Positions 25,371-35,401 of a DNA stretch of 64,000 bases are shown here, piece by piece (position 1 is the stretch's first letter; every line of letters begins with the position of its first letter). Under the pieces are notes generated by a model that had not been told where the DNA came from, ran no database searches, and was given only the letters and a program-made list of their open reading frames with translations. The stretch is from the NCBI RefSeq assembly GCF_943169845.1, contig NZ_CALPBW010000002.1:85958-149957 (forward strand), written 5' to 3'. The translations under genes and the position numbers were made by a program. Source of the DNA: Peptoniphilus rachelemmaiella. GTDB taxonomy: Bacteria > Bacillota > Clostridia > Tissierellales > Peptoniphilaceae.

Positions 25371-25685
25371 TTACTTATCAGAAATCGTAGCGCCGGAGGA
25401 CTTCAGGACACGTACCTTTTTGCCGTCTTTAAACTCGTAGCCGATGCGGCTTTTGGTGTTGGTCTTTGTATCGTAATACATGACATTGGATACGTGGATC
25501 GGGGCTTCAACTTTGTTGATGCCGCCGGGGTTTTGCGGTCCTCTCGGTTTTTCGTGTTTCGTCACGATGTTGACACCTTCGACGACAACGCGGTCAAGTT
25601 TCGGAATGGTACGAACGACCTTTCCTTTTTTGCCTTTGTCCTTGCCGGAAATGACTTCGACGGTATCTCCTTTTTTGATGCGCAT
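25371..25685 (-). CDS. rplX: 50S ribosomal protein L24
   Basis: 104 residues starting [20 protein letters not shown], a KOW motif, with the usual [13 protein letters not shown] and [10 protein letters not shown] phrases. An assembly-initiating protein of the 50S subunit. Between rplN and rplE. Confidence 0.98.
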   Translation of the reverse strand: MRIKKGDTVEVISGKDKGKKGKVVRTIPKLDRVVVEGVNIVTKHEKPRGPQNPGGINKVEAPIHVSNVMYYDTKTNTKSRIGYEFKDGKKVRVLKSSGATISDK

Positions 25686-25699
25686 TCTATGCCACCTCC

Positions 25700-26068
25700 T
25701 TAAAGAACTTCCGGAGCCAAGGAGATAATACGCATAAAGCTTTCTCCTCTGAGCTCGCGGGTTACCGGCCCGAAAATACGGGTACCTTGGGGATTTTTAT
25801 CGTCCTTAATGATGACGGCTGCGTTGTCGTCGAACTTAATGTAGGTTCCGTCGGGGCGACGAATGCCTTTTTTCGAACGAACGATGACCGCCTTGACGAC
25901 GGCACCTTTTTTAACAACGCCACCGGGTGTTGCGTGTTTGACGGAGCAAACAACGATGTCGCCAATGTTGGCATAGCGACGGTTCGTGCCGCCTAATACC
26001 TTGATGACGCCCAGTTCTCTTGCGCCGGAGTTGTCAGCAACTCTTAATCTGGTTTCTTGTTGAATCAT
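25700..26068 (-). CDS. rplN: 50S ribosomal protein L14
   Basis: 122 residues, the usual length, starting [20 protein letters not shown] and containing [16 protein letters not shown] [20 protein letters not shown] and ending SLAPEVL. It forms inter-subunit bridge contacts. Between rpsQ and rplX. Confidence 0.98.
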   Translation of the reverse strand: MIQQETRLRVADNSGARELGVIKVLGGTNRRYANIGDIVVCSVKHATPGGVVKKGAVVKAVIVRSKKGIRRPDGTYIKFDDNAAVIIKDDKNPQGTRIFGPVTRELRGESFMRIISLAPEVL

Positions 26069-26081
26069 CCCGAGAACCTCC

Positions 26082-26336
26082 TTATTTCGCTTTTTCTACG
26101 ATTTGGACGAGGCGGAATCTCTTATCCTTCGAAAGGGGACGTGTCTCCATTGCGCGTACGGTATCGCCGACACTTGCTTCGTTGTTCTCGTCGTGCACCT
26201 TGTATTTCTTCGTGTTTTTGAATCGTTTATTGTAAATCGGGTGACTCTTGAAGGTCTCGACGGCTACGACAATCGTCTTGTCCATGGCATCGCTTACGAC
26301 CTTACCGGAGATCACTTTTCGTTGATTTCTTTCCAT
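26082..26336 (-). CDS. rpsQ: 30S ribosomal protein S17
   Basis: 84 residues with [20 protein letters not shown] and [20 protein letters not shown], the conserved S17 core. It binds 16S rRNA early in 30S assembly. It starts three bases after rpmC. Confidence 0.98.
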   Translation of the reverse strand: MERNQRKVISGKVVSDAMDKTIVVAVETFKSHPIYNKRFKNTKKYKVHDENNEASVGDTVRAMETRPLSKDKRFRLVQIVEKAK

Positions 26337-26339
26337 AAG

Positions 26340-26546
26340 TTACGCCTCCTTTTCCATGTTGAGCTCGCGCTCTCTTTGGATGGTCTTCACCCGCGCGATG
26401 TCTCTTTTCACGCTTTTGATGGTGGACGGATTGTCTAATTGGCCTGTTGCAAGTTGAAAGCGAAGGTTAAAGAGCTCGTTCTTCAACTCGGACACCTTTT
26501 TATTCAGCTCGTCACCGGATAAATTGCGGATGTCTTTAATTTTCAT
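26340..26546 (-). CDS. rpmC: 50S ribosomal protein L29
   Basis: 68 residues. The ATG at 26546 gives the standard start [20 protein letters not shown]; an ATG five codons earlier also exists but would deepen the overlap with rplP. The gene overlaps the 3' end of rplP by 11 bases, as is common. L29 lies at the peptide exit tunnel. Confidence 0.96.
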   Translation of the reverse strand: MKIKDIRNLSGDELNKKVSELKNELFNLRFQLATGQLDNPSTIKSVKRDIARVKTIQRERELNMEKEA

Positions 26547-26976
26547 TGCTATCGCCCTCACTTTCTTCCTTATTCTTGGCGATAAAACGCGTCTTGATGG
26601 GAAGCTTCATGGCCGCGAGACGCATGGCTTCGCGGGCAACTTCTTCTTCGACGCCGCCCAGTTCAAACAGAACGCGGCCCGGTTTAACAACGGCAACCCA
26701 GTACTCGGGTGCCCCTTTACCGGAACCCATACGGGTTTCAGCCGGCTTTTCCGTAACCGGTTTGTCGGGGAATACTTTGATCCAGATGTTACCGCCACGA
26801 CGAATGTAGCGGGTCATGGCACGACGTGCGGCCTCGATTTGATTGGAAGTGATCCAGGTCGGTTCCAATGCTTGGATGCCAAAGTCACCGTAGGTGAGCG
26901 TATTGCCTCTGTGTGCAACACCCTTCATTCTCCCGCGATGTTGTCTCCGATATTTTACTCTTTTCGGCATTAACAT
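26536..26976 (-). CDS. rplP: 50S ribosomal protein L16
   Basis: 146 residues starting [19 protein letters not shown], the universal L16 start, with [20 protein letters not shown] and [20 protein letters not shown]. It helps place the A-site tRNA. The 3' end overlaps rpmC. Confidence 0.98.
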   Translation of the reverse strand: MLMPKRVKYRRQHRGRMKGVAHRGNTLTYGDFGIQALEPTWITSNQIEAARRAMTRYIRRGGNIWIKVFPDKPVTEKPAETRMGSGKGAPEYWVAVVKPGRVLFELGGVEEEVAREAMRLAAMKLPIKTRFIAKNKEESEGDSNEN

Positions 26977-26993
26977 AGTGCTTTCCTCCTCAC

Positions 26994-27731
26994 TTACCGT
27001 CTATCTTGGCCTTGGCCTTGATTTCTGCGGCTTCCTCCGCGGCGTTTGTCGTTGTTGCCGCGACGTCTGTTGTCTCGACGATTTCTGCGTCCTTGAGGCG
27101 CTTCGGGAAGAACTTCTCCCTTATAGAGCCATACTTTGACGCCGATCTTGCCGTAGGTCGTGTCGGCTTCGGCAAAACCGTAATCGATGTCTGCACGTAA
27201 GGTTTGAAGGGGGATGGTACCTTCGCTGTAGCCTTCGCGACGGGCCATGTCGGCGCCGCCTAAACGGCCGGAGCATTGGGTACGGATTCCCTTGACGCCT
27301 AAGCGCATAACCCGTTGGATGGTTTGTTTCATGGCACGACGGAAGGCGATACGGCGTTCCAATTGTGCTGCGATGTTTTCGGCGATTAAGGTTGCATCCA
27401 AGTCGGGATTTTTGATTTCATCCACGTTGATGACGACACTTCTTCCGGTTAATTTTTCAAGTTCTTGGCGAAGCTCTTCTACGCCGGTACCGCCGCGGCC
27501 GATGACCATGCCCGGTTTTGCCGTGGAGATGGAAATCTTAACCTTGTTGGCAGCCCGTTCGATTTCGATGCGGGAAACGCCGGCTTGGAATAAGTTTTTC
27601 TTAATGTATTTACGAATTTGATTGTCTTCGACGAGGAGATCTCCAAAGTCTTTTTTGTCGGCATACCATTTGGAATCCCAATCTTTAATGATCCCTACAC
27701 GAAGACCGTGCGGATTTACTTTTTGACCCAT
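26994..27731 (-). CDS. rpsC: 30S ribosomal protein S3
   Basis: 245 residues, with [20 protein letters not shown] at the start, the KH domain around [19 protein letters not shown], and the C-terminal domain with [20 protein letters not shown]. It has an arginine/glycine-rich tail ([14 protein letters not shown] and onward) longer than the minimal form; such tails vary among Clostridia. It forms the mRNA entry channel. Confidence 0.98.
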   Translation of the reverse strand: MGQKVNPHGLRVGIIKDWDSKWYADKKDFGDLLVEDNQIRKYIKKNLFQAGVSRIEIERAANKVKISISTAKPGMVIGRGGTGVEELRQELEKLTGRSVVINVDEIKNPDLDATLIAENIAAQLERRIAFRRAMKQTIQRVMRLGVKGIRTQCSGRLGGADMARREGYSEGTIPLQTLRADIDYGFAEADTTYGKIGVKVWLYKGEVLPEAPQGRRNRRDNRRRGNNDKRRGGSRRNQGQGQDRR

Positions 27732-27745
27732 TCTTCTCCCCCTTA

Positions 27746-28081
27746 TTATTCTCTTTCGGAAACGACAACGCCGATGTGGCTGGAGCGCTTCAGAATCGGA
27801 TACGCCATGCCCTTTGCTTTGGGGCGATAACGTTTCATCGTCGGACCGTCGTTTGCGTAAGCTTCCTTGACAATGAGATCTTCGCGATCCAGGTTCAAGT
27901 TGTTTTCCGCATTGGCGACGGCGGAGTGAAGAACTTTATAAAGTTCACGGGCGCCGCGCTTCGGTGTAAATTTCAAAAGCGCCAGGGCTTCATCCACTTG
28001 TTTGCCGCGAATTTCCGCGCAAATGAAGTTGACCTTCAAAGGAGAAATGCGCACGTATTTTGCAATTGCTCTTGCTTCCAT
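27746..28081 (-). CDS. rplV: 50S ribosomal protein L22
   Basis: 111 residues starting [20 protein letters not shown], with the conserved C-terminal [20 protein letters not shown] forming the exit-tunnel loop region. Between rpsS and rpsC. Confidence 0.98.
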   Translation of the reverse strand: MEARAIAKYVRISPLKVNFICAEIRGKQVDEALALLKFTPKRGARELYKVLHSAVANAENNLNLDREDLIVKEAYANDGPTMKRYRPKAKGMAYPILKRSSHIGVVVSERE

Positions 28082-28094
28082 TCGTTACTCCTCC

Positions 28095-28373
28095 TTACAT
28101 TCTCGTGGTTTTTTCGCCGCCGCCGTGACCGCGGAAGGTGCGAGTCATGACGAATTCGCCGAGCTTGTGGCCGACCATATCTTCGGTGATGTAGATCGGT
28201 ACGTGTTTTCTACCGTCGTGAACGGCGATGGTGTGGGACACCATTTCCGGGAAGATCGTCGAACGACGAGACCAAGTTTTTACCACTTCTTTTTTGTTTG
28301 CTTCGTTGAGGGCGTCAATCTTCTTTAACAGATGTTCATCTGCGAAAGGGCCCTTTTTAATGGATCTGGACAT
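28095..28373 (-). CDS. rpsS: 30S ribosomal protein S19
   Basis: 92 residues starting [20 protein letters not shown] and including [20 protein letters not shown] and TRTFRGHGG. It lies in the 30S head next to S13. Between rplB and rplV. Confidence 0.98.
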   Translation of the reverse strand: MSRSIKKGPFADEHLLKKIDALNEANKKEVVKTWSRRSTIFPEMVSHTIAVHDGRKHVPIYITEDMVGHKLGEFVMTRTFRGHGGGEKTTRM

Positions 28374-28387
28374 TGCTTCCTCCTCCC

Positions 28388-29218
28388 TTATTTCGTTCTA
28401 CGACGAACGATGTAACGATCGCTCTTCTTGTTCTTCTTACGCGTCTTAAGACCCAGTGCTTTCTTACCCCAGGGCGTCATCGGGGACGGACGTCCGATAG
28501 GCGAACGGCCTTCACCACCACCGTGGGGGTGATCGACGGGGTTCATTGCGGAACCGCGAACGTGGGGACGAATGCCTAAGTGGCGTTTCTTCCCGGCCTT
28601 ACCTAAGTTAATCAACTCGTGGGCAATGTTTCCGACCGTACCGACGGTGGCGCGGCAGTCGACGCTGACGCGGCGGTATTCGCCGGAGGGAAGACGGAGT
28701 TGAGCCATCTTGCCTTCTTTAGCGGAAAGTTGTGCCGAGGTGCCGGCTGCACGAGCGATTTGGCCGCCCTTGCCGGGGGTCATTTCGATGTTGTGCACCG
28801 TGGTACCGACGGGAATGGCGTGTAAGGGAAGGGCGTTACCGACTTTAATATCGGCATCTTCGCCGGATTCCACTTTGTCGCCGACCTTTAAGCCCTTGGG
28901 GGCTAAGATGTAGCGCTTTTCGCCGTCTGCGTAGTTTAACAGGGCGATGTAGGACGTACGGTTCGGATCGTATTCGATTTCTGCGACCTTTGCGGGTACG
29001 CCGTCTTTGGCGCGCTTAAAGTCGATGATTCTGTATTTTTTCGCTGCGCCGCCGCCTCTGTGACGACTGGTGATGCGACCGTGTGCGTTACGGCCGGCCG
29101 ATTTGTTGAGGCTGACGACCAAGCTTTTTTCAGGTTTGCTTCTGGTAATTTCTTCGAAACTGGCGACGGTCATGCCTCTGCGGCCGTTCGTCGTCGGTTT
29201 ATATCTTTTGATCTCCAT
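28388..29218 (-). CDS. rplB: 50S ribosomal protein L2
   Basis: 276 residues, the usual length. It contains [24 protein letters not shown] sequence near residue 40, and the C-terminal [19 protein letters not shown] with the conserved histidine needed for peptidyl transferase activity. Between rplW and rpsS. Confidence 0.98.
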   Translation of the reverse strand: MEIKRYKPTTNGRRGMTVASFEEITRSKPEKSLVVSLNKSAGRNAHGRITSRHRGGGAAKKYRIIDFKRAKDGVPAKVAEIEYDPNRTSYIALLNYADGEKRYILAPKGLKVGDKVESGEDADIKVGNALPLHAIPVGTTVHNIEMTPGKGGQIARAAGTSAQLSAKEGKMAQLRLPSGEYRRVSVDCRATVGTVGNIAHELINLGKAGKKRHLGIRPHVRGSAMNPVDHPHGGGEGRSPIGRPSPMTPWGKKALGLKTRKKNKKSDRYIVRRRTK

Positions 29219-29236
29219 GAATGTCCCTCCTTAGGC

Positions 29237-29527
29237 TTATTGCATGTTGTCGAAGAATTCAATCGGTTGGGAATCATCCGTTAAGGTGACGATGGCTTTC
29301 TTCCAGTTGGGACGCTTGCCTACATTCATGCCTTGACGTTTGACTTTGCCTCTCATGTTCATCGTGTTGACCTTGGCTACCTTAACGGAGAAGATCGCTT
29401 CGATGGCTTTTTTGATTTCCGATTTGTTGCTCGTCTTCGCTACTTCAAAGGTGTACTTGTTTTCTTCCATCTCTAACATGGATTGTTCAGTAATGATAGG
29501 ACGAATGATGATATCAAAGTTTTTCAT
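29237..29527 (-). CDS. rplW: 50S ribosomal protein L23
   Basis: 96 residues with IIRPIITEQSMLEMEENKYT at the N-terminus and VNTMNMRGKVKRQGMNVGKR in the middle. Docking site for trigger factor and SRP at the exit tunnel. Its ATG overlaps the rplD stop by one base (TAATG). Confidence 0.98.
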   Translation of the reverse strand: MKNFDIIIRPIITEQSMLEMEENKYTFEVAKTSNKSEIKKAIEAIFSVKVAKVNTMNMRGKVKRQGMNVGKRPNWKKAIVTLTDDSQPIEFFDNMQ

Positions 29528-30150
29528 TAGTTATACACCTCCACGATTTTGTCCAGCGCATCCTTGGTGAGGATCAGGGAGTCGTATTTTAAGATGTCGT
29601 AAACATTCATGGTGCCGACCGTAGAAACTTCAGCATTGGGAAGGTTTCTTGCGCTTAATACGACGTTCTTGTCGTTTTCTGCCGTAACGATCAATGCCTT
29701 TTTAGCGGCGCCCATCTTAGCTAATGCTTCGCTTAACGCCTTGGTCTTCGGTGCATCGAAGGTGATTTGATCGACGATGATGAGTTCTTTTTCTTGAACT
29801 TTCGAGGTTAAAACGGATTTCATGGCTAAACGACGAACCTTTTTCGGCGTCGTGTAGCGGTAGCTTCTCGGCTTCGGTGCAAAGACGATGCCGCCGCCGC
29901 GCCATTGAGGCGAACGGATGGAGCCTTGTCTTGCACGGCCCGTGCCCTTTTGTCTCCAAGGCTTCTTGCCGCCGCCGCGAACCTCTGCGCGAGTTTTGGC
30001 GGACTGTGTACCTTGACGTCTGTTGGCCAGAATGTTCTTTACGACCAAATAGACGACGTGTTCGTTAATTTCTACATTAAAGATATCGTCGGAAAGTTCG
30101 ATTTCTTCTAAGGACTTACCGGCCATATCTATCATTTGGAACTTAGTCAT
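29527..30150 (-). CDS. rplD: 50S ribosomal protein L4
   Basis: 207 residues with the tunnel-lining loop KTRAEVRGGGKKPWRQKGTG and GRARQGSIRSPQWRGGGIVF. In enteric bacteria L4 represses the S10 operon through its leader. A long leader exists here too, but no L4-binding structure was identified. Between rplC and rplW. Confidence 0.98.
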   Translation of the reverse strand: MTKFQMIDMAGKSLEEIELSDDIFNVEINEHVVYLVVKNILANRRQGTQSAKTRAEVRGGGKKPWRQKGTGRARQGSIRSPQWRGGGIVFAPKPRSYRYTTPKKVRRLAMKSVLTSKVQEKELIIVDQITFDAPKTKALSEALAKMGAAKKALIVTAENDKNVVLSARNLPNAEVSTVGTMNVYDILKYDSLILTKDALDKIVEVYN

Positions 30151-30170
30151 TATTCGTGTCCTCCTCTCGC

Positions 30171-30803
30171 TTATTTACCGCTTTTAACCGTGGCACGAAC
30201 GCGAACGAGTCCGTTTTTCGGTCCGGGAACGGCACCTTTGATTAAAAGGAAGTTGTTGTCGGCATCGACGCGTACAACTTCGAGGTTTTGAACGGTCACA
30301 CGTTCATTCCCCATGCGTCCCATCATGCGGTGGCCCTTCCATACGCGACCCGGGTAGGATGCAGCACCCATACCACCGGGCATTCTGTGGAATTTCGAGC
30401 CGTGGGTTTCGCGGCCACGACCGAAGTTGTGACGCTTAATAAGACCTGCGGTTCCCTTACCCTTGCTGGTACCGGTCACATCGACCTTGTCACCTGCTTC
30501 AAAGACGGTTACGTCTAAGGTGTCGCCGACGTTGAAGTCTTCGCCTTCAGCCAAGGGGAATTCGCGGAGTACCCGTTTGTATTCCACGCCGGCTTTGTCG
30601 AAGTGGCCCTTTAAGGGTTTGTTGACGTGTTTTTCTTTTACGGCGCCGGTTGCGACTTGAATGGCTTCGTAACCGTCGATGTCCATGGTCTTTCTTTGAA
30701 CGACCACTTGGGGTTCAACCGCCACGACGGTGACGGGCACTTGTACGCCTTCTTCGGTAAAGATTTGGGTCATGCCAATCTTTTTACCCAATGCATATTT
30801 CAT
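30171..30803 (-). CDS. rplC: 50S ribosomal protein L3
   Basis: 210 residues starting MKYALGKKIGMTQIFTEEG, with TGTSKGKGTAGLIKRHNFGR and GGMGAASYPGRVWKGHRMMG, the family's conserved core. It initiates 50S assembly. Between rpsJ and rplD. Confidence 0.98.
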   Translation of the reverse strand: MKYALGKKIGMTQIFTEEGVQVPVTVVAVEPQVVVQRKTMDIDGYEAIQVATGAVKEKHVNKPLKGHFDKAGVEYKRVLREFPLAEGEDFNVGDTLDVTVFEAGDKVDVTGTSKGKGTAGLIKRHNFGRGRETHGSKFHRMPGGMGAASYPGRVWKGHRMMGRMGNERVTVQNLEVVRVDADNNFLLIKGAVPGPKNGLVRVRATVKSGK

Positions 30804-30853
30804 AAAATACCTCCATTACAGCGGATTGCCTGGCAATCATATAGTCCGACAGC

Positions 30854-31171
30854 TTACAGTTTTATCTCGATATCTACACCTGCGGGCAGATTGAGTTTCA
30901 TTAAAGAATCCACGGTTTTTTGATTCGGGTTCATGATGTCGATTAAACGCTTGTGCGTTCTTTGTTCGAATTGTTCACGGGAATCCTTGTGTTTGTGTAC
31001 GGAACGAAGAATGGTGATGATTTCTTTTTCCGTGGGCAAGGGTACCGGACCCGATACGTCGGCGCCGCTGGCTTTTGTCGCTTCGACAATTCTTTGTGCG
31101 GAGCTGTCTAATAACTCGTGGTCATAAGCTTTCAAACGAATTCTGATTTTTTGTTTTACATTTGCAGACAT
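30854..31171 (-). CDS. rpsJ: 30S ribosomal protein S10
   Basis: 105 residues with [20 protein letters not shown] and [20 protein letters not shown] and ending GVDIEIKL. S10 is also the NusE transcription antitermination factor. It is the first gene of the supercluster; its promoter lies about 220 bases upstream, leaving a long untranslated leader. No tuf, fusA or rpsL genes precede it in the window. Confidence 0.98.
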   Translation of the reverse strand: MSANVKQKIRIRLKAYDHELLDSSAQRIVEATKASGADVSGPVPLPTEKEIITILRSVHKHKDSREQFEQRTHKRLIDIMNPNQKTVDSLMKLNLPAGVDIEIKL

Positions 31172-31392
31172 TTAGTCCCTCCTAGTGCATTTTCCTCAAC
31201 GATAAGGGAAGAGCGCCGATCAACCTAGCCGGGTGTTTTCTGTGCCCCGTAAAAAAAGTCGGGCGCTCCGTCGCCCAATTCACGATTGGACATTCTCGAC
31301 AATAATTCCCTTTTCCGCAAGCCTCCGATGCGAACACATCTTTGCGCCTGTTTCAAAGCCACCTATTGTGTCAACGCATGTCTCACGCATAC
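31172..31392 (-). promoter_or_regulatory. Long 5' leader of the S10 operon with possible attenuator
   Basis: The transcript from the promoter at 31399-31427 would have a leader of about 220 bases. Inside it a GC-only 5-bp hairpin (GGGCG 31272-31276 pairing with CGCCC 31261-31265 on the minus strand) is followed after GAC by seven U residues (31251-31257). It could attenuate transcription, as r-protein leaders often do. The U tract is set back by three bases and the stem is short, so this is tentative. Confidence 0.4.
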
Positions 31393-31398
31393 CTTAGT

Positions 31399-31427
31399 AT
31401 TATACATAAAAAACAACCTAAAATCAA
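31399..31427 (-). promoter_or_regulatory. Sigma-A promoter of the S10-spc-alpha supercluster
   Basis: Minus strand: -35 TTGATT (31422-31427), a 17-base spacer and a perfect -10 TATAAT (31399-31404). Transcription should start near 31392. Confidence 0.8.
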
Positions 31428-31616
31428 GGGATTCAGGCATTTTCTGCGGATTTTTCGGGCTCGTGCCTCGATCCGCGGGTATTTACTTTGGCAACTTAGC
31501 TATAATAACCGAAACAATCGCCAATTGCAAGGCTTTTTCTGAAACTTTACAAAATAGCCATTCTGCCTGTTTTGATTTAACCCTATGATAAAATAGAAAG
31601 ATAAAGGATGGTGTCT
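31428..31616. other. Intergenic region between rpsJ and flavodoxin-like gene
   Basis: About 190 bases with no gene. It holds the region upstream of the S10 promoter and, on the plus strand, the promoter of the flavoprotein gene. A weak TTCTGC-17-TATGAT pair (about 31561-31589) is the best candidate for the latter. Confidence 0.4.
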
Positions 31617-32204
31617 ATGAAACTCTTAATTTTATTTGCAAGTCCTCGGCCCAAGGGAAACACGGCACAGCTTTTGGATAAAATCACCAAACGCTTCGAC
31701 GATTCCGTGGAGGTCGCCCGCTTCGATCTCTATAAAATGAATCTGAAAAGTTGCATCGCCTGCCTGCGCTGCCAAAAGGTCTCGGATGGATTCAACTGCG
31801 TTCACGACGACGATATGCAGAAAATTTTCGACGCGGCCCTTCAAAGCGATCTGATTCTATTCGCCACGCCGATTTATTCCTTCTATTGTACGCCGCCGAT
31901 GAAGATGGTTCTGGATCGGTTGGTCTACGGCATGTGCAAGTACTACGGCGAAACCATGGGGCCCTCGCTGTGGGCGGGTAAATCCATCGCCCTCGTCTCC
32001 ACCTTCGGCTATCCGGAGGAAAAGGCCTCGGATCTGTTGACGGAAGGGCTCGTGCGCTACGCGAAGCACAACAAATTATCGTTTCTCGGCGCCTACGGCG
32101 AGCGCCAGCGCTCCTATAAGGAGCCTTTTATGAATGAAGCGGTCGACAAAAGAGCCGAGGCATTTGCCGACAAGCTGATGGCCTTTGGCGAAAGCTTAAA
32201 TTAA
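31617..32204 (+). CDS. Flavodoxin-like NAD(P)H-dependent oxidoreductase
   Basis: 195 residues of the NADPH-dependent FMN reductase/flavodoxin-like fold. FMN phosphate loop SPRPKGNTAQLL near residue 8, then CIACLRCQ with two cysteines spaced C-x2-C, as in iron-sulfur flavoprotein relatives, and FATPIYSFYCTPPMKMVLDR contacting the flavin ring. The ATG at 31617 follows AAAGGATG at proper distance, and a start three codons earlier does not. Whether an Fe-S cluster is bound is uncertain, as only part of the usual cysteine motif is present. Single gene with its own terminator. Confidence 0.8.
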   Translation: MKLLILFASPRPKGNTAQLLDKITKRFDDSVEVARFDLYKMNLKSCIACLRCQKVSDGFNCVHDDDMQKIFDAALQSDLILFATPIYSFYCTPPMKMVLDRLVYGMCKYYGETMGPSLWAGKSIALVSTFGYPEEKASDLLTEGLVRYAKHNKLSFLGAYGERQRSYKEPFMNEAVDKRAEAFADKLMAFGESLN

Positions 32205-32235
32205 ACGGAAGCCATGGCTTTTGCTTCATCCATAG

Positions 32236-32271
32236 AAAAATCCCCTTTTCCTCGCAGGAAAGGGGATTTTT
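32236..32271. terminator. Bidirectional terminator
   Basis: Long hairpin AAAAATCCCC.../...GGGGATTTTT. It serves the flavodoxin-like gene on the plus strand and the pyridoxamine-oxidase-like gene on the minus strand. Confidence 0.85.
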
Positions 32272-32281
32272 GTTCGATGGT

Positions 32282-32680
32282 TTACAGTTCGATGCCGTCT
32301 AATTGTTTGCCCGCCATATTTGCGTAGGACAGGCTGACATTTTCCAAAGTGTAGATTTCGAAGACGTCGTCTTCCACGCTGTAGCCGGCTTTTGCCAACA
32401 TGGGCATGGCTTCCAGTGCGGCCTTTTTCGATTCCGGGGAGGTGATGAATTTCGCTTCGCCGGTGATGCGCAAGGTATTCATCTTGCCGTCCAGGGCGCA
32501 GAATTCCGTTTTCGGATTGGCCTTCAATTGTTTGCACATTTTTTTGCGGTTGTCCGTGTAGAATGCCAATTGGCCTTCAAATTCCATGACGAAACCAATA
32601 GGGCGAACGTGGGGTTGGTCCCCGTCTGTGGTGGCTGCGTAAAATACTTTAGCGTTCTTTAAATACTCGATTACTTTCAT
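32282..32680 (-). CDS. Pyridoxamine 5'-phosphate oxidase-like FMN-binding protein
   Basis: 132 residues of the PNPOx-like split-barrel family: VIEYLKNAKVFYAATTDGDQ, then PHVRPIGFVMEFEGQLAFYT, and later NPKTEFCALDGKMNTLRITG. These proteins bind FMN (or F420 elsewhere) and reduce small molecules; substrates are mostly unknown. GGAG lies seven bases before the ATG at 32680. Longer in-frame starts exist but lack such a site. It converges with the flavodoxin-like gene. Confidence 0.8.
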   Translation of the reverse strand: MKVIEYLKNAKVFYAATTDGDQPHVRPIGFVMEFEGQLAFYTDNRKKMCKQLKANPKTEFCALDGKMNTLRITGEAKFITSPESKKAALEAMPMLAKAGYSVEDDVFEIYTLENVSLSYANMAGKQLDGIEL

Positions 32681-32753
32681 TGCCATTCTCCTTTTGTCTT
32701 TCAATTGCATTACGATGACTTCTATCTATATACCCCGCCCGGCTTTTACCACG

Positions 32754-32784
32754 CAAAAAACGCCCGAGGATTCTCGAGCGTTTT
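32754..32784 (-). terminator. Terminator of the dnaJ-like/clpB operon
   Basis: CGCTCGAG/CTCGGGCG hairpin (32761-32780) followed on the minus strand by TTTTTTGCG. Confidence 0.85.
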
Positions 32785-32791
32785 GTCTTGA

Positions 32792-35368
32792 TTATTTTCG
32801 GATGACGTAATCGTCGCCGTCGACGGCAATTTCCAAATGATCGCCGTCCATAATGTCTCCTGCAATAAGGGCGCGGGAGAGTTTGGTTTCGATGTGGTTT
32901 TGGATATAGCGTTTGACGGGACGCGCACCGTAGAGCACATTGTAAGCTTCCGACAGGATTTTTTCTTTGGCTTCGTCGGTGGCTGCGATGTGAATGTCTC
33001 TGTCTTCGAGGCGGCTTTCGATTTCTGCCAGATCCGTGTCGATGATTCTGACGATTTCATCTTTCAACAGGGGCTTAAAGAGGACGATTTCATCCACCCG
33101 GTTTAAAAATTCCGGACGGAAGTGGTCTTTCATTTCCCTGTTGACGGCCTCTTTCGCTTCATCGGAAATGGCGCCGTCTTCTGCGACCCCTTCGATTAAG
33201 TCTTGGGAGCCGATGTTGGAGGTCATGATGATGACCGTGTTTTTAAAGTCCACGGTACGGCCTTGATTGTCCGTTAATCGGCCGTCGTCCAACACTTGCA
33301 AAAGGATGTTAAACACATCTCTGTGGGCCTTTTCGATTTCATCGAAGAGGATGACGGAGTAGGGTTTTCTTCTGACGGCTTCGGTGAGTTGGCCGCCTTC
33401 GTCGTAGCCCACGTAGCCCGGAGGCGAGCCGACCAGGCGGGAGACGCTGTGCTTTTCCATGTATTCGCTCATGTCGATGCGAATCATGTTCCGTTCGTCG
33501 TCGAAGAGGGCTTCAGTTAAGGCCTTGGCCGTTTCCGTTTTGCCCACACCCGTGGGCCCTAGGAAGATAAAGCTGCCGATGGGGCGGTTTTGCGCCTTGA
33601 GCCCTGCCCGTGCGCGGAGCACGGCGTCGCTTACGGCTTTGGTGGCATCGGCCTGCCCCACGACGCGCTTTTTCAGAATCTCGTCTAAGTGGAGGAGTTT
33701 TTCTCGCTCCGTTTCGGCAAGCTTGGCGACGGGAATGCCCGTCCACTTGCTCACTACTTCGGCGATTTCTTCTTCGGTAACTTCTTCTTTAATGAGCTTG
33801 CCATCGCCTTTTTCTTTGTTTTGCTCTTGCTTCAATTGCTCTTCCAATTTAGGCAATTCGCCGTATTTCAAGGCGGAGAGCTTTTCCAAATCGTAGTTGC
33901 GTTCCGCTTCTTCGATTTCGTGACGCACCTTGTCGATGGCTTCTTTTATATTCTTTTCGCCTTCCAGCTCTTTCTTTTCCGTTTCCCAACGGGCGATGAG
34001 GGCATCGTAATCGGCCTTTTCTTCGGCCAATTCTTCTTCCAAGGCGTCGAGGCGCTTTTTCGAAGCGTCGTCGGTTTCTTTCTTTAAGGCTTCCCGCTCA
34101 ATTTCCAGTTGGAGAATGTGGCGGCGAATTTCGTCGATTTCCGTGGGCATGGACTCGATTTCCGTGCGCACCATGGCGCAGGCTTCGTCCATGAGGTCGA
34201 TGGCCTTATCGGGCAGGAAGCGATCGGTAATGTAGCGATCGGAAAGGAGGGCCGATTGAATGACGGCGCCGTCGGAGATGCGAATGCCGTGATAGATTTC
34301 GTATTTTTCCTTCAGGCCGCGCAAAATGGAAATGGTGTCTTCCACCGTAGGCTCTTGCACTTGCACTTTTTGGAAACGACGTTCCAATGCCGGATCCTTT
34401 TCGATGTACTTGCGGTACTCGTCCAAGGTGGTGGCGCCGATGGTGTGGAGTTCGCCTCTGGCGAGCATGGGCTTTAAGAGGTTGCCCGCATCCATGGCCC
34501 CTTCGCTCTTGCCGGCGCCGACGATGTTGTGAATTTCGTCGATGAACATAATGATTTCGCCTTCGGAGCTCTTCACTTCGTTTAAGACGGCCTTCAAGCG
34601 TTCTTCAAATTCGCCGCGGTATTTGGCCCCGGCGATTAATGCCCCCATATCCAGGGAGAAGACGGTTTTGTTTTTCAAACCGTCGGGCACATCGCCAGCC
34701 ACGATTCGTTGGGCCAAGCCTTCGACGATGGCGGTTTTCCCGACGCCGGGCTCGCCGATTAAGACGGGGTTGTTTTTCGTGCGGCGAGAAAGAATACGAA
34801 TCACGTGGCGCACTTCATCGTCGCGGCCGATGACCGGGTCCATTTTTCCCTTGGCCGCTTCCGCCGTCATGTCCCTTCCGTATTTATTTAAGGCTTCGTA
34901 GGTATCTTCGGGATTGTCGCTGGTCACGTGTTGATTGCCGCGAATTTCTTTTAAGGCGCCCATAAAGCGGTCTTCGTCGATGCCGAATTCCTTAAAAATC
35001 CGCTTGTTGTTTACCCCGTCCCCTTTGATCATGGCGAGGTAGAGGTGTTCCACGCTGACGTAGCTGTCGCTTAAGCGCTTCGCTTCTTTCAATGCGTCGG
35101 TTAAAACGCCGTTCATGGCATTTGAGAGGCGAGGGGTGGCGCCGGTTTGTTTCGAGAGGCGGCCGATTTCCCTATCCAAGGCGTTTTCCACTTCCTTGGC
35201 ATCGACGCCCATATAGTCCAATACGCGGGGAATAAGGCCTTCTGCATCGGATACCAAGGCTTTATTTAAGTGGAGGACGTCCACCTCCGGGTTTCCGTAT
35301 TCTTGTGCCAAGTTTTGCGCGCTTTCCAACGCAGCCATGCTTTTTTGTGTAAATTTATCGATTTTCAT
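32792..35368 (-). CDS. clpB: ATP-dependent disaggregase ClpB
   Basis: 858 residues, the standard ClpB length. An N-terminal double Clp-N repeat (1-145) is followed by AAA module 1 with Walker [10 protein letters not shown]. The long coiled-coil middle domain (about 410-525) distinguishes ClpB from ClpC. AAA module 2 has GPTGVGKTE and FDEIEKAH. It lacks a ClpP-binding IGF loop in the visible C-terminal module. With DnaK and DnaJ it rescues aggregated proteins. It is cotranscribed with the dnaJ-like gene 33 bases upstream, and the shared promoter carries CtsR boxes. Confidence 0.97.
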   Translation of the reverse strand: MKIDKFTQKSMAALESAQNLAQEYGNPEVDVLHLNKALVSDAEGLIPRVLDYMGVDAKEVENALDREIGRLSKQTGATPRLSNAMNGVLTDALKEAKRLSDSYVSVEHLYLAMIKGDGVNNKRIFKEFGIDEDRFMGALKEIRGNQHVTSDNPEDTYEALNKYGRDMTAEAAKGKMDPVIGRDDEVRHVIRILSRRTKNNPVLIGEPGVGKTAIVEGLAQRIVAGDVPDGLKNKTVFSLDMGALIAGAKYRGEFEERLKAVLNEVKSSEGEIIMFIDEIHNIVGAGKSEGAMDAGNLLKPMLARGELHTIGATTLDEYRKYIEKDPALERRFQKVQVQEPTVEDTISILRGLKEKYEIYHGIRISDGAVIQSALLSDRYITDRFLPDKAIDLMDEACAMVRTEIESMPTEIDEIRRHILQLEIEREALKKETDDASKKRLDALEEELAEEKADYDALIARWETEKKELEGEKNIKEAIDKVRHEIEEAERNYDLEKLSALKYGELPKLEEQLKQEQNKEKGDGKLIKEEVTEEEIAEVVSKWTGIPVAKLAETEREKLLHLDEILKKRVVGQADATKAVSDAVLRARAGLKAQNRPIGSFIFLGPTGVGKTETAKALTEALFDDERNMIRIDMSEYMEKHSVSRLVGSPPGYVGYDEGGQLTEAVRRKPYSVILFDEIEKAHRDVFNILLQVLDDGRLTDNQGRTVDFKNTVIIMTSNIGSQDLIEGVAEDGAISDEAKEAVNREMKDHFRPEFLNRVDEIVLFKPLLKDEIVRIIDTDLAEIESRLEDRDIHIAATDEAKEKILSEAYNVLYGARPVKRYIQNHIETKLSRALIAGDIMDGDHLEIAVDGDDYVIRK

Positions 35369-35401
35369 ATGGCACTCCTTTCATGCTGGTTATTTTTTCT
35401 T

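Noticed and set aside
31286..31588. 100-codon frame upstream of the flavodoxin-like gene
   Set aside because: It covers the S10 promoter, lacks a ribosome-binding site and reads like untranslated DNA.
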